The notes beneath the pieces are model-generated. The model searched no databases. It was given only the letters and a program-made list of their open reading frames with translations, and was not told where the DNA came from. This document shows, in pieces, positions 1 through 5,242 of a DNA stretch of 5,289 nucleotides. Numbering within the stretch: the stretch's first letter is position 1; each line of letters opens with the position of its first letter. The position numbers were made by a program, and so were the translations under genes. This DNA is from an uncultured Clostridia bacterium (GTDB lineage Bacteria; Bacillota; Clostridia; TANB77; CAG-508): positions 1 through 5,289 of the forward strand of contig CANQHH010000093.1 of NCBI GenBank assembly GCA_947623615.1, read 5' to 3'.

Positions 1-1
1 T

Positions 2-133
2 ATTTACAATGTTTCTACTCTTTATTCAAACAGTAATGAATATTCTGCTCAATTGATGAGTTCAGAAACAAATACTACTCCAGATGAGCCTACTCGGAAC
101 TCCTTTTGTTATTGGAATAATTCAAATAGATAA
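2..133 (+). pseudogene. Upstream fragment of the same sortase, in the other frame
   Basis: The frame beginning at base 2 is open from the window edge to a TAA at 131-133. It reads IYNVSTLYSNSNEYSAQL, then a polar stretch ending in TPDEPT at 77-94. Such a Ser/Thr/Asn/Pro-rich stretch is typical of the linker between a sortase's N-terminal membrane anchor and its catalytic domain. Skipping one base (C95 is the simplest choice) joins DEPT directly to GTPFVIG in the frame of the catalytic domain. After base 97 this frame becomes Cys/Trp/Asn-rich and unlike a sortase. The crossover includes a CGG arginine codon, which looks out of place in such A+T-rich DNA. This is inference from frame continuity; the membrane anchor and true start lie outside the window. 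The alternative is an unrelated upstream gene that happens to end here. Confidence 0.6.
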
Positions 134-506
134 AATACATTTAAATTATCCTATTCTTTCAGAAACTACTGATGAACTACTTGAAGTATCTGTTTGTAGG
201 TTTGCAGGTCCTATGCCAAACGAAACAGGAAATCTTTGTCTTGCTGGTCATAATTATATTGATAATAGTTTTTTCGGTAGATTAGATGAATTAGAAAAAA
301 AAGATAAGATAAAAATATATGATCTTACTGGAAAAATGGTTGAATACACTGTTACTAAAAAATATACTACAAATGCCACTGATACTTCTTGTACAGCTCA
401 AAACACTAAAGAAAAAAACATTATTACACTTCTTACCTGTAATAATGTTTCTGGTAAAAGATTGGTAGTTGTAGCCGAAAAAGTACAAACAAAAAGTGAA
501 GATTAA
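84..506 (+). CDS. Sortase (cysteine transpeptidase), catalytic domain; 5' part in another frame
   Basis: Sortases cut a sorting signal in secreted proteins and join the new C-terminus to a cell-wall amine, acting outside the membrane. The domain starts at GTPFVIG (residues 5-11 from the ATG at 84). It has the His motif LAGHNY (His56), the Cys motif TLLTC (Cys119) and the partner Arg126 in GKRLVVV, all in the usual order and spacing, so the active site looks complete. I cannot fix the class; the C-terminal TLLTC...RLVVVAEK region looks more like the class D or clostridial type than class A. The ATG at 84 is probably not a true start: no ribosome-binding site precedes it and no membrane anchor is encoded after it. 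The frame is open from 57 after a TGA at 54-56. The N-terminal linker continues upstream in the neighbouring frame (see 2-133), so the gene is frameshifted or the base call is wrong. The gene converges on an NPKTA-anchored protein, a possible substrate. Confidence 0.85.
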   Translation: MSLLGTPFVIGIIQIDKIHLNYPILSETTDELLEVSVCRFAGPMPNETGNLCLAGHNYIDNSFFGRLDELEKKDKIKIYDLTGKMVEYTVTKKYTTNATDTSCTAQNTKEKNIITLLTCNNVSGKRLVVVAEKVQTKSED

Positions 507-521
507 TATCTCCACTTTTTT
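491..521 (+). terminator. Bidirectional intrinsic terminator overlapping the sortase stop codon
   Basis: AAAAAGTGAAGAT (491-503) pairs with ATCTCCACTTTTT (508-520) around a four-base loop TAAT (504-507), with one A/C mismatch. The TAA stop codon (504-506) forms most of the loop. A run of six T (516-521) follows on the + strand. On the - strand the stem is followed by CACTTTTTGTTTG, so it can also stop transcripts arriving from the convergent beta-helix gene. Confidence 0.75.
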
Positions 522-533
522 ATTTGCTATTCA

Positions 534-553
534 CCAAGGTTAAGTTACCTTGG
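534..553. repeat. Short perfect inverted repeat, first part of a palindromic intergenic element
   Basis: CCAAGGT (534-540) and ACCTTGG (547-553) form a perfect 7-bp stem with a 6-base loop (TAAGTT). No T-run follows on either strand, so it is not a standard intrinsic terminator. It stands one base from a second, longer palindrome (554-591) in the gap between two convergent genes. Confidence 0.7.
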
Positions 554-591
554 GCCGTGCAATAATTGCAAAGCAATTTTGCACATATGGC
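554..591. repeat. Long imperfect hairpin in the convergent intergenic region
   Basis: GTGCAA (557-562) pairs with TTGCAC (579-584). Inside it, AATTGC (564-569) pairs with GCAATT (573-578) around an AAA triloop, with a single bulged T at 563. GCC (554-556) can extend the stem with GGC (589-591) across a one-sided ATAT internal loop. Immediately after, GGCGAAGCAACTTTT (589-603) resembles TTGCAAAGCAATTTT (566-580), like a degenerate second copy. No T-run follows the main stem directly. Possible roles are a REP/MITE-like dispersed element or a 3'-end stabilising structure for the - strand transcript. I see structure only; dispersal in the genome is inference. Confidence 0.65.
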
Positions 592-607
592 GAAGCAACT
601 TTTCTTA

Positions 608-2065
608 TTATTTTCTTTTTCTATAAACTGTTACACCTGCTACTGTTGCAACTCCAACTAAACCAATAGCAACACTTACCATTACATTATCAGCTGTTTT
701 TGGGTTTGAAACTTCTTCTTCCTCAGTTTCTTCCTCTGGTGCTTCTTCTTCAGCTTCTTCCTCTGCTACTGGCTCTTCTTCTTCAGCATCTGGTGTATTT
801 GTATTTGGATCTTCTGTCTCTTGCTCATCTGCTGAATTATCTGTATTTGGGTCATCTGCTGGTGTATCTGTATCTGGTTCATCTGTACTTGGTATAGCTG
901 TAAATACAGATGTTAATTCTACAGCTGAATCAATTGCTTTATCTTCTGCAAATACTTCTTCTGTTCCAGCTACAACAAAGTTTACAAAGTTATATCCAGC
1001 TTTAGTTTTTTCAGCTGCTAAGTCTAAGCTTGATAAACTTTTTCCTTTTTCTATTTTATATTCATTTCCATTAATTTTTATAGTTAACATTTCTGCAATT
1101 GATAGGAATGAATCTTTTTCTACATTTGTTACTGTTCCATTATCAAATGTTACTGTAATATTTTCAGTATCTGCACTCATCACACTATTTCCGTTTTTAC
1201 CTACTTTAAGTGTGTCTACTTTAGCTTCTCCTTTTACTTGAACATCTACAGAAGTTATTGTTCCTGTTGTATCAGCACTTTCATCTCCACCTACATAAAG
1301 GTTTGAAACAGTTCCTCCTGTAACTGTCATTTCAGCACTATCCATTGTACCACGGTTAACACTTTGCATTGTTGTAATAGTTCCTCCCGTAACTTCTACA
1401 GCTGCTTTACCTGTGTATCCATTAGTTCCACCTGCTACAACATTAGTGATTGTTCCTTCACTAACTGTTACTTTAGTTTCACCAGTATATCCTATACCTT
1501 CTCCACCACCAATTAAATTTGTGATAGTTCCTCCAGCGATTTCAATATTTGCACTATCTACTCTTGTTGTTGCATTTGCTGTATCACCACTATACCATGG
1601 TTGGTGACATGTTGTTCCAGCTAATGAAGATGCTCCTCCACCTTCTACATAGTCTACTGTTGAATCTCCAGAAATTTTGATATTGGCGGTTTCTACATGT
1701 GATTTATGTAATCCACCACCATATATGTCTTTTACCTTTCCACCAGTCATAGTAATGCTTGATGTTTTATATGGTTTTTCAGTATCGTGTCCACCACCAA
1801 ATACAATTGTATTATCTTTTATTTGTATTGTTTGATTCTCTCCATAAGTTACTGTTGATTCTCCAGGAACTTCACTAGCACTTATTGTGATTGGTGTTCC
1901 ATTTGCAAAAAGAAATGGTTTACCAGATGCAATTCCTGCTCCATTTTCAACATATGTTGGAGCTGATGGCTCTTCATACTCTGTTGCTGCCTTTACGTTT
2001 GTTCCAACGCAAAGTGTCATAGCTACTACAATAGCTACAATTGCGAATAAAAATTTTTTTGTCAT
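608..2065 (-). CDS. Secreted, NPKTA-anchored surface protein with beta-helix-like repeats
   Basis: This is a 485-residue surface protein, probably an adhesin or wall-exposed scaffold; the function is not known. Residues 1-26 are a signal peptide (basic MTKK, hydrophobic core, predicted cut at VKA/AT). Residues 103-320 hold about eight repeats of 20-26 residues with the pattern xVxVxGGTIxNLxxGG, as in right-handed beta-helix proteins. An insert at about 147-170 interrupts the repeats and carries the only Cys outside the signal peptide (Cys153). Residues 326-389 loosely resemble an InlB B-repeat (KGKSLSSLDL...KAGYNFVNF). Residues 392-452 are an Asp/Glu/Pro/Thr linker of the kind that spans the wall. 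The C-terminus is a sorting signal: NPKTA (454-458), a hydrophobic segment (460-480) and the tail RKRK. The start is supported by AGAGGG nine bases upstream and a promoter at 2104-2132. It converges on the sortase gene. Confidence 0.88.
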   Translation of the reverse strand: MTKKFLFAIVAIVVAMTLCVGTNVKAATEYEEPSAPTYVENGAGIASGKPFLFANGTPITISASEVPGESTVTYGENQTIQIKDNTIVFGGGHDTEKPYKTSSITMTGGKVKDIYGGGLHKSHVETANIKISGDSTVDYVEGGGASSLAGTTCHQPWYSGDTANATTRVDSANIEIAGGTITNLIGGGEGIGYTGETKVTVSEGTITNVVAGGTNGYTGKAAVEVTGGTITTMQSVNRGTMDSAEMTVTGGTVSNLYVGGDESADTTGTITSVDVQVKGEAKVDTLKVGKNGNSVMSADTENITVTFDNGTVTNVEKDSFLSIAEMLTIKINGNEYKIEKGKSLSSLDLAAEKTKAGYNFVNFVVAGTEEVFAEDKAIDSAVELTSVFTAIPSTDEPDTDTPADDPNTDNSADEQETEDPNTNTPDAEEEEPVAEEEAEEEAPEEETEEEEVSNPKTADNVMVSVAIGLVGVATVAGVTVYRKRK

Positions 2066-2103
2066 AATTTTATACCCTCTTTCTTAATAATATTTACGAG
2101 CTA

Positions 2104-2132
2104 ATTTTCCCATAAATATATTTAAAAGTCAA
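2104..2132 (-). promoter_or_regulatory. SigA-type promoter of the beta-helix surface protein gene
   Basis: On the - strand, TTGACT (2127-2132) stands 17 bases from GAAAAT (2104-2109). The -10 match is moderate, but it is preceded by TGG, the extended -10 pattern TGn. Transcription would start near 2097, giving a leader of about 30 bases that contains the ribosome-binding site AGAGGG (2075-2080). Confidence 0.6.
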
Positions 2133-2201
2133 TACTTTTTTATTCTTTTTTTTTACATTTTTCACATACAAATTTTTCTTATTTTTTGCAAATAAAATAA
2201 T

Positions 2202-2234
2202 CAAATCTCAAAGGCAATAGTATTTGTAGATTTG
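2202..2234 (-). other. A/T-rich hairpin between the two anchored-protein genes
   Basis: Within the 265-base gap at 2066-2330, on the - strand, CAAATCT (2228-2234) and AGATTTG (2202-2208) form a 7-bp stem. It continues as CAAA/TTTG past a single bulged A, closing a 10-base loop. A T-rich stretch (ATTATTTTATTTG) follows, so it could be a weak back-up terminator behind the strong one at 2268-2311. The rest of this gap, apart from the promoter at 2104-2132, is A/T-rich with no gene I can support. Confidence 0.4.
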
Positions 2235-2267
2235 GACTCAAATAGAAAATCTTTGATTTTCATATTC

Positions 2268-2311
2268 AAAAAAAATAGAAAAGTAATATATATTATTACC
2301 TTTCTATTTTT
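2268..2311 (-). terminator. Strong A/U-stem intrinsic terminator of the LPQTG protein gene
   Basis: On the - strand, AAAAATAGAAAGGTAATA (2294-2311) pairs over 18 positions with TATTACTTTTCTATTTTT (2271-2288), with a single G.U wobble, around the five-base loop ATATA. The run of eight T at 2268-2275 forms the tail. It lies about 20 bases past the stop codon of the gene at 2331-2735. The stem arm starts with an A-run, so it is potentially bidirectional. Confidence 0.85.
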
Positions 2312-2330
2312 AATTATTTCTCATGCTATT

Positions 2331-2735
2331 TTATACATTATAATCTCTTATTTTTTTATATGCATATACTGCTGATACTGCACATACAACTATAAAAAAC
2401 ATTACAGTTATATCTTCTGTTACACCAGTTTGTGGTAATTTTTCATCTGCTCCTTCTACTGGTTCATCTTCTTCATTTTCAATATTTGTATCTGGTTGTA
2501 CAATAGCAGGTGCTTCATAATTTACAACTTCCTGGTTTACTACTTCGTTTACTACTTCTTGATTTACTGCTTCCTGATTTGTTGTATCATTAACTTCATT
2601 AGTTGTTCCTATCTCTAAATTTAAATTGTCTAAGTTTGTTATAGGATCATCGTTTGTAGCCATTACCTGTGCTCCTAATAGTCCTAAAATTACAATTATT
2701 AAAATTACCATTATTACATTTTTTGAATTACGCAT
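2331..2735 (-). CDS. Small LPQTG-anchored cell-wall protein of unknown function
   Basis: This 134-residue secreted protein appears destined for covalent attachment to the wall by a sortase. Residues 1-26 are a signal peptide: MRNSKN, a long Ile/Val/Leu core, predicted cut at VMA/TN. The short mature part (27-98) is Asn/Glu/Val-rich and probably unfolded. It contains repeats of the NQEVVN type (53-72) and then an acidic stretch (EDEPVEGADE). The sorting signal is LPQTG (100-104), hydrophobic residues 108-126, and the basic tail KKIRDYNV. No catalytic or binding domain is visible. With only about 70 exposed residues it could be a spacer, a minor surface decoration or a short stalk. AGGAGA lies seven bases before the ATG, which fixes the start. 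It has its own promoter and terminator, so it is monocistronic. Confidence 0.85.
   Translation of the reverse strand: MRNSKNVIMVILIIVILGLLGAQVMATNDDPITNLDNLNLEIGTTNEVNDTTNQEAVNQEVVNEVVNQEVVNYEAPAIVQPDTNIENEEDEPVEGADEKLPQTGVTEDITVMFFIVVCAVSAVYAYKKIRDYNV
2535..2558 (-). repeat. Perfect 12-bp tandem repeat inside the LPQTG gene
   Basis: GTTTACTACTTC occurs twice head-to-tail (2535-2546 and 2547-2558). Each copy encodes Glu-Val-Val-Asn on the - strand, and degenerate copies flank it (NQEAVN, NQEVVN). The 12-base unit keeps the reading frame, so copy-number change would lengthen or shorten the protein without breaking it. Confidence 0.8.
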
Positions 2736-2785
2736 ATTTCTCTCTCCTTTTTCATTAGATATTCTATTTTTATTACTATATATTA

Positions 2786-2824
2786 TCTATTGTTTTTTTT
2801 ATTTTATACAAAAAACTCAATAGA
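2786..2824 (-). promoter_or_regulatory. Hairpin at the 5' end of the LPQTG gene leader
   Basis: TCTATTG and CAATAGA (2786-2792 and 2818-2824) form a 7-bp stem. After a 2x2 internal loop, six T (2795-2800) pair with six A (2810-2815) around a 9-base loop. The predicted transcription start is near 2830, so the stem would sit within the first bases of the mRNA. That position is typical of structures that slow 5'-end-dependent decay. The remaining leader to the ATG holds no recognised riboswitch. Confidence 0.45.
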
Positions 2825-2836
2825 CCCCATATAAAT

Positions 2837-2865
2837 ATTTTACTATTATTTATTATATTAGTCAA
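2837..2865 (-). promoter_or_regulatory. SigA-type promoter of the LPQTG protein gene
   Basis: On the - strand, TTGACT (2860-2865) is separated by exactly 17 bases from TAAAAT (2837-2842), a close match to the consensus on both boxes. Transcription would start near 2830, giving a leader of about 95 bases. It lies just after the ychF stop codon, where I see no terminator hairpin, so read-through from ychF into this gene is also possible. Confidence 0.75.
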
Positions 2866-2908
2866 GTGTTTTTTTGTATTTATTTATTATTTTTTTATTT
2901 AATTAATT

Positions 2909-4000
2909 TTAAACATTAAATCTGAATAATACCACATCACCATCTTTCATGATATATTCTTTACCTTCAGACCTCATCAAGCCTTTTTCCTTAACAGCTT
3001 GCATACTTCCTTCTTTTACTAAATCATCAAAAGAAACTATCTCTGCTCTTATAAATCCTCTTTCTATATCACTATGTATTTTTCCTGCTGCTTGTGGAGC
3101 TTTTGTTCCTTTTTTTATAGTCCATGCCCTTACCTCTGGTTCGCCAGCTGTTAAAAATGACATCAGTCCTAATAAATCATAACTTGCTTTTATAACTTTA
3201 TTTAATCCAGATTCCTCAAGACCCAATGCTTGAAGCATCTCTTTTTTATCCTCGCCTTCTAAACTTGCAAGTTCTTCTTCTATCTTTACACATAATGGTA
3301 TAACCTGTGCATTTTCATTATTAGCATATTCTATAACCTTTTTCACATTTTCTTGTTCTTCTGGATTGTTCAATTGCTCTTCTGAAATATTGGCAATATA
3401 TATTATTGGTTTCATTGTTAATAAATATACATCTTTTAAATTTTCTTTTTCTTCGTCTGTTAAATCTATTGTTCTTGCAGATTTACCACTTTCTAATGTA
3501 TTTTTTATTTTATTTAGTACATCTAACTCTTCTTGACACTTTTTATCTGCTTTTAACTTTTTACTTACACTTGCTATTCTCTTTTCTATAGTCTCCATAT
3601 CTGCAAATATTAATTCTAAATTTATTGTCTCTATATCTCTTGCAGGATTTATATTTCCATCTACATGAACTATATTTGAATCTTCAAAACATCTAACAAC
3701 ATGTGCTATACTATCAACTTCTCTAATATGTGATAAAAATTTATTTCCTAATCCTTCACCTTTGCTTGCACCTTTTACCAAACCTGCTATATCTACAAAT
3801 TCTATTGTTGCATATGTTACCTTTTGTGGATTATACATTTCACTTAGTTTATCTATTCTTTCATCTGGTACAGGTACAACTCCCACATTAGGTTCTATTG
3901 TACAAAATGGGTAATTTGCACATTCTGCACCAGCATTTGTTATAGCATTAAACATAGTACTCTTCCCGACATTAGGTAATCCTACTATCCCTATCTTCAT
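2909..4000 (-). CDS. ychF: Redox-responsive ATPase/GTPase YchF (OBG family)
   Basis: YchF is a near-universal P-loop NTPase of the TRAFAC/OBG family. It prefers ATP to GTP, binds ribosomes and modulates translation and oxidative-stress responses. The 363 residues match the usual length. Walker A/G1 is GLPNVGKST (7-15), followed by the conserved NYPFCTIEPNVGVVPVPD (29-46). G3 is DIAG (70-73) running into LVKGASKGEGLGNKFL. G4 is NISE (204-207), the altered motif that replaces NKxD and explains ATP use. A helical/coiled insert spans about 130-190, and the C-terminal TGS-type domain (about 281-363) contains RAWTIKKGTKAPQAAGKIH and ends DGDVVLFRFNV. No key residue is missing. The start is supported by AAAGGA seven bases upstream. 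It lies 14 bases after the L,D-transpeptidase stop codon with no promoter between, so the two are probably co-transcribed. No terminator hairpin is seen downstream. Confidence 0.97.
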   Translation of the reverse strand: MKIGIVGLPNVGKSTMFNAITNAGAECANYPFCTIEPNVGVVPVPDERIDKLSEMYNPQKVTYATIEFVDIAGLVKGASKGEGLGNKFLSHIREVDSIAHVVRCFEDSNIVHVDGNINPARDIETINLELIFADMETIEKRIASVSKKLKADKKCQEELDVLNKIKNTLESGKSARTIDLTDEEKENLKDVYLLTMKPIIYIANISEEQLNNPEEQENVKKVIEYANNENAQVIPLCVKIEEELASLEGEDKKEMLQALGLEESGLNKVIKASYDLLGLMSFLTAGEPEVRAWTIKKGTKAPQAAGKIHSDIERGFIRAEIVSFDDLVKEGSMQAVKEKGLMRSEGKEYIMKDGDVVLFRFNV

Positions 4001-4014
4001 TATAATTTCCTTTC

Positions 4015-5190
4015 TTAAATATTATTAACATTTTTTTCGTTAATATTATTTACATTTGCTGTATTATTTTCTTTATTTTCTGTAGTTTGATTATTTATAA
4101 CACCTTCTCCAATAACACCACCACTTGCAGGAGTACTATTATTTAACTTATTATTAGTTGTATCTTTTTGGTTAGTGTTACTATTTTTATCTGTTTTGTT
4201 ATTATTTGTATTTTTACTTGTATCTGTTTTTTTGCTTGTTTCTTTCTTTTTAGCTTCTTCTTTCTTTTTTGCCTCTTCTTGTTTAGCCTTTTTCTCTGCC
4301 TCTTTCTTTTCTTTTTCTTTTTTCTCTTTTTCTGCTAATTCTTTTAAATATTTTTTCCATGGATTACTTTTATCTGGATCTGTTGGATCCCAACCTCTAA
4401 TATTTGCTGGAGCTTTTGATATTTTTCTTGCTGTTGGTTTTCCTAAAGGACCAGGATTTGAACTAGAATAAAATTCTACCTGTGTTCCTAATTTACAATT
4501 ATCAAAAATCCACTTTGCATCCTCACATGTAAGTCTTACACAACCTAAAGAAGCTTTTGTTCCTAATTTATCATATGCCCAATATTCCAAACTAGAATGG
4601 TCTCCATTTTTTAAGTATGGAACTGAATGGAATAATATATCTCCTACTATCTGAGTACAATATTGAGAATATACTCCACCTACCATTTTTAGCCATCTAA
4701 ATCTGTTTGGTGTTTTGTATACACCTGATGTAGGAGTTTGTGTACCTGTTGAACATACCATTGCTTTTACCGGCTTAGTATATTTGCCTTTTGAATCTTT
4801 TTTATAAACTGTAACAACCTGTGCACCATAATTTACTTTTATATAATATGTTGGTAAACTAGCTTTAGTTTTATCCTTCTTTTCTTTCTCTTTTTCTTTT
4901 TTGCTATCTTCTACATCTTTTTTATTTATTTCCTTTAATTCTTCTACATTATTTACGTTTTCAGTGCTTGTTAAATTTTCTATAGTTTCTACATTTTCAA
5001 CGTTTTCGGTATTCTCGGATTCTATTTTTTCCTCCTTGTTTGCATTAGCACTGGCTAGAACCGATTTACTATTATTATAATTTAAAAATAGACTTACTCC
5101 TAACATAATACCTATTGTTAATATAACCGTTATTATTGTAATAGTTACAGCAATTTTATTTTCCCCAATAAATGTTTTAAACTTTTCCAT
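4015..5190 (-). CDS. Membrane-anchored YkuD-family L,D-transpeptidase
   Basis: L,D-transpeptidases join meso-diaminopimelate residues of neighbouring peptide stems (3-3 cross-links) or attach proteins to the wall, and most resist beta-lactams that block D,D-transpeptidases. The 391-residue protein has one N-terminal membrane segment (about 13-37) with the rest outside. A Glu/Asn/Lys-rich linker (45-110) follows, then the YkuD domain (about 114-242). The catalytic signature is present: His188 in LFHSVPY and SLGCVRL with Ser214, Cys217 and Arg219. A long C-terminal tail follows: a Lys/Glu/Ala-rich, probably helical stretch (278-320), then Thr/Asn/Lys-rich low-complexity sequence. The tail is unusual in length and may bind acidic wall polymers; that is inference. 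The start is supported by GAGGGG three bases from the ATG. It is the first protein gene after tRNA-Thr and probably forms an operon with ychF. A role in peptidoglycan remodelling is likely, but the exact reaction is not shown. Confidence 0.93.
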   Translation of the reverse strand: MEKFKTFIGENKIAVTITIITVILTIGIMLGVSLFLNYNNSKSVLASANANKEEKIESENTENVENVETIENLTSTENVNNVEELKEINKKDVEDSKKEKEKEKKDKTKASLPTYYIKVNYGAQVVTVYKKDSKGKYTKPVKAMVCSTGTQTPTSGVYKTPNRFRWLKMVGGVYSQYCTQIVGDILFHSVPYLKNGDHSSLEYWAYDKLGTKASLGCVRLTCEDAKWIFDNCKLGTQVEFYSSSNPGPLGKPTARKISKAPANIRGWDPTDPDKSNPWKKYLKELAEKEKKEKEKKEAEKKAKQEEAKKKEEAKKKETSKKTDTSKNTNNNKTDKNSNTNQKDTTNNKLNNSTPASGGVIGEGVINNQTTENKENNTANVNNINEKNVNNI

Positions 5191-5192
5191 TT

Positions 5193-5198
5193 TCCCCT
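5193..5198 (-). promoter_or_regulatory. Close-set ribosome-binding site of the L,D-transpeptidase gene
   Basis: On the - strand GAGGGG is followed by only AAA before the ATG at 5190. Pairing its GAGG core with the 16S tail leaves five bases, short but workable. An AAAGGA at 5206-5211 is too far (about 15 bases) to be the main site. No other in-frame start nearby fits better, because the membrane segment begins soon after. Confidence 0.55.
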
Positions 5199-5218
5199 CA
5201 AAATTCCTTTACTATAAT

Positions 5219-5242
5219 CTCCATTTCTAAAATAAAATGGAG
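5219..5242 (-). other. Perfect 8-bp inverted repeat spanning the tRNA 3' CCA end
   Basis: On the - strand, CTCCATTT (5235-5242) and AAATGGAG (5219-5226) form a perfect 8-bp stem around an 8-base loop. The left arm includes the encoded CCA, the discriminator base and the last acceptor base of tRNA-Thr. No T-run follows, so it is not a normal terminator. It may fold in the precursor trailer before 3' processing. Confidence 0.5.

Noticed and set aside
291..515. A 74-codon - strand open frame opposite the sortase
   Set aside because: It is a Phe/Ile-rich shadow of an A-rich coding strand, and the + strand frame has the sortase motifs.
700..880. Repetitive TTCTTC/TCTG-type tracts suggesting a microsatellite or a CRISPR-like array
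   Set aside because: These are degenerate Glu/Asp/Pro/Thr codons of the acidic wall linker; there are no regular spacers and no repeat identity.
2201..2263. A 20-codon open frame on the - strand (MKIKDFLFESKS...) between the two anchored-protein genes
   Set aside because: It directly follows the U-run of the terminator at 2268-2311, has no ribosome-binding site, and overlaps a hairpin. It is probably chance.
2626..2823. A 65-codon + strand open frame upstream of and across the LPQTG gene start
   Set aside because: It overlaps the signal-peptide region and the promoter leader of the - strand gene, has hydrophobic low-complexity content, and has no ribosome-binding site.
2831..2853. ATAAATA/TATTTAT inverted repeat overlapping the -10 box of the LPQTG promoter, a possible operator
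   Set aside because: It is only A/T in an A/T-rich region, where 7-base matches of this kind are expected by chance.
4175..4471. A 98-codon + strand open frame (Leu/Phe/Ser-rich) opposite the L,D-transpeptidase tail
   Set aside because: It is a complement shadow of the Lys/Glu-rich coding sequence. The same explanation covers the + strand frames at 700-897, 1413-1607, 1887-2087, 2949-3182 and 3406-3591.
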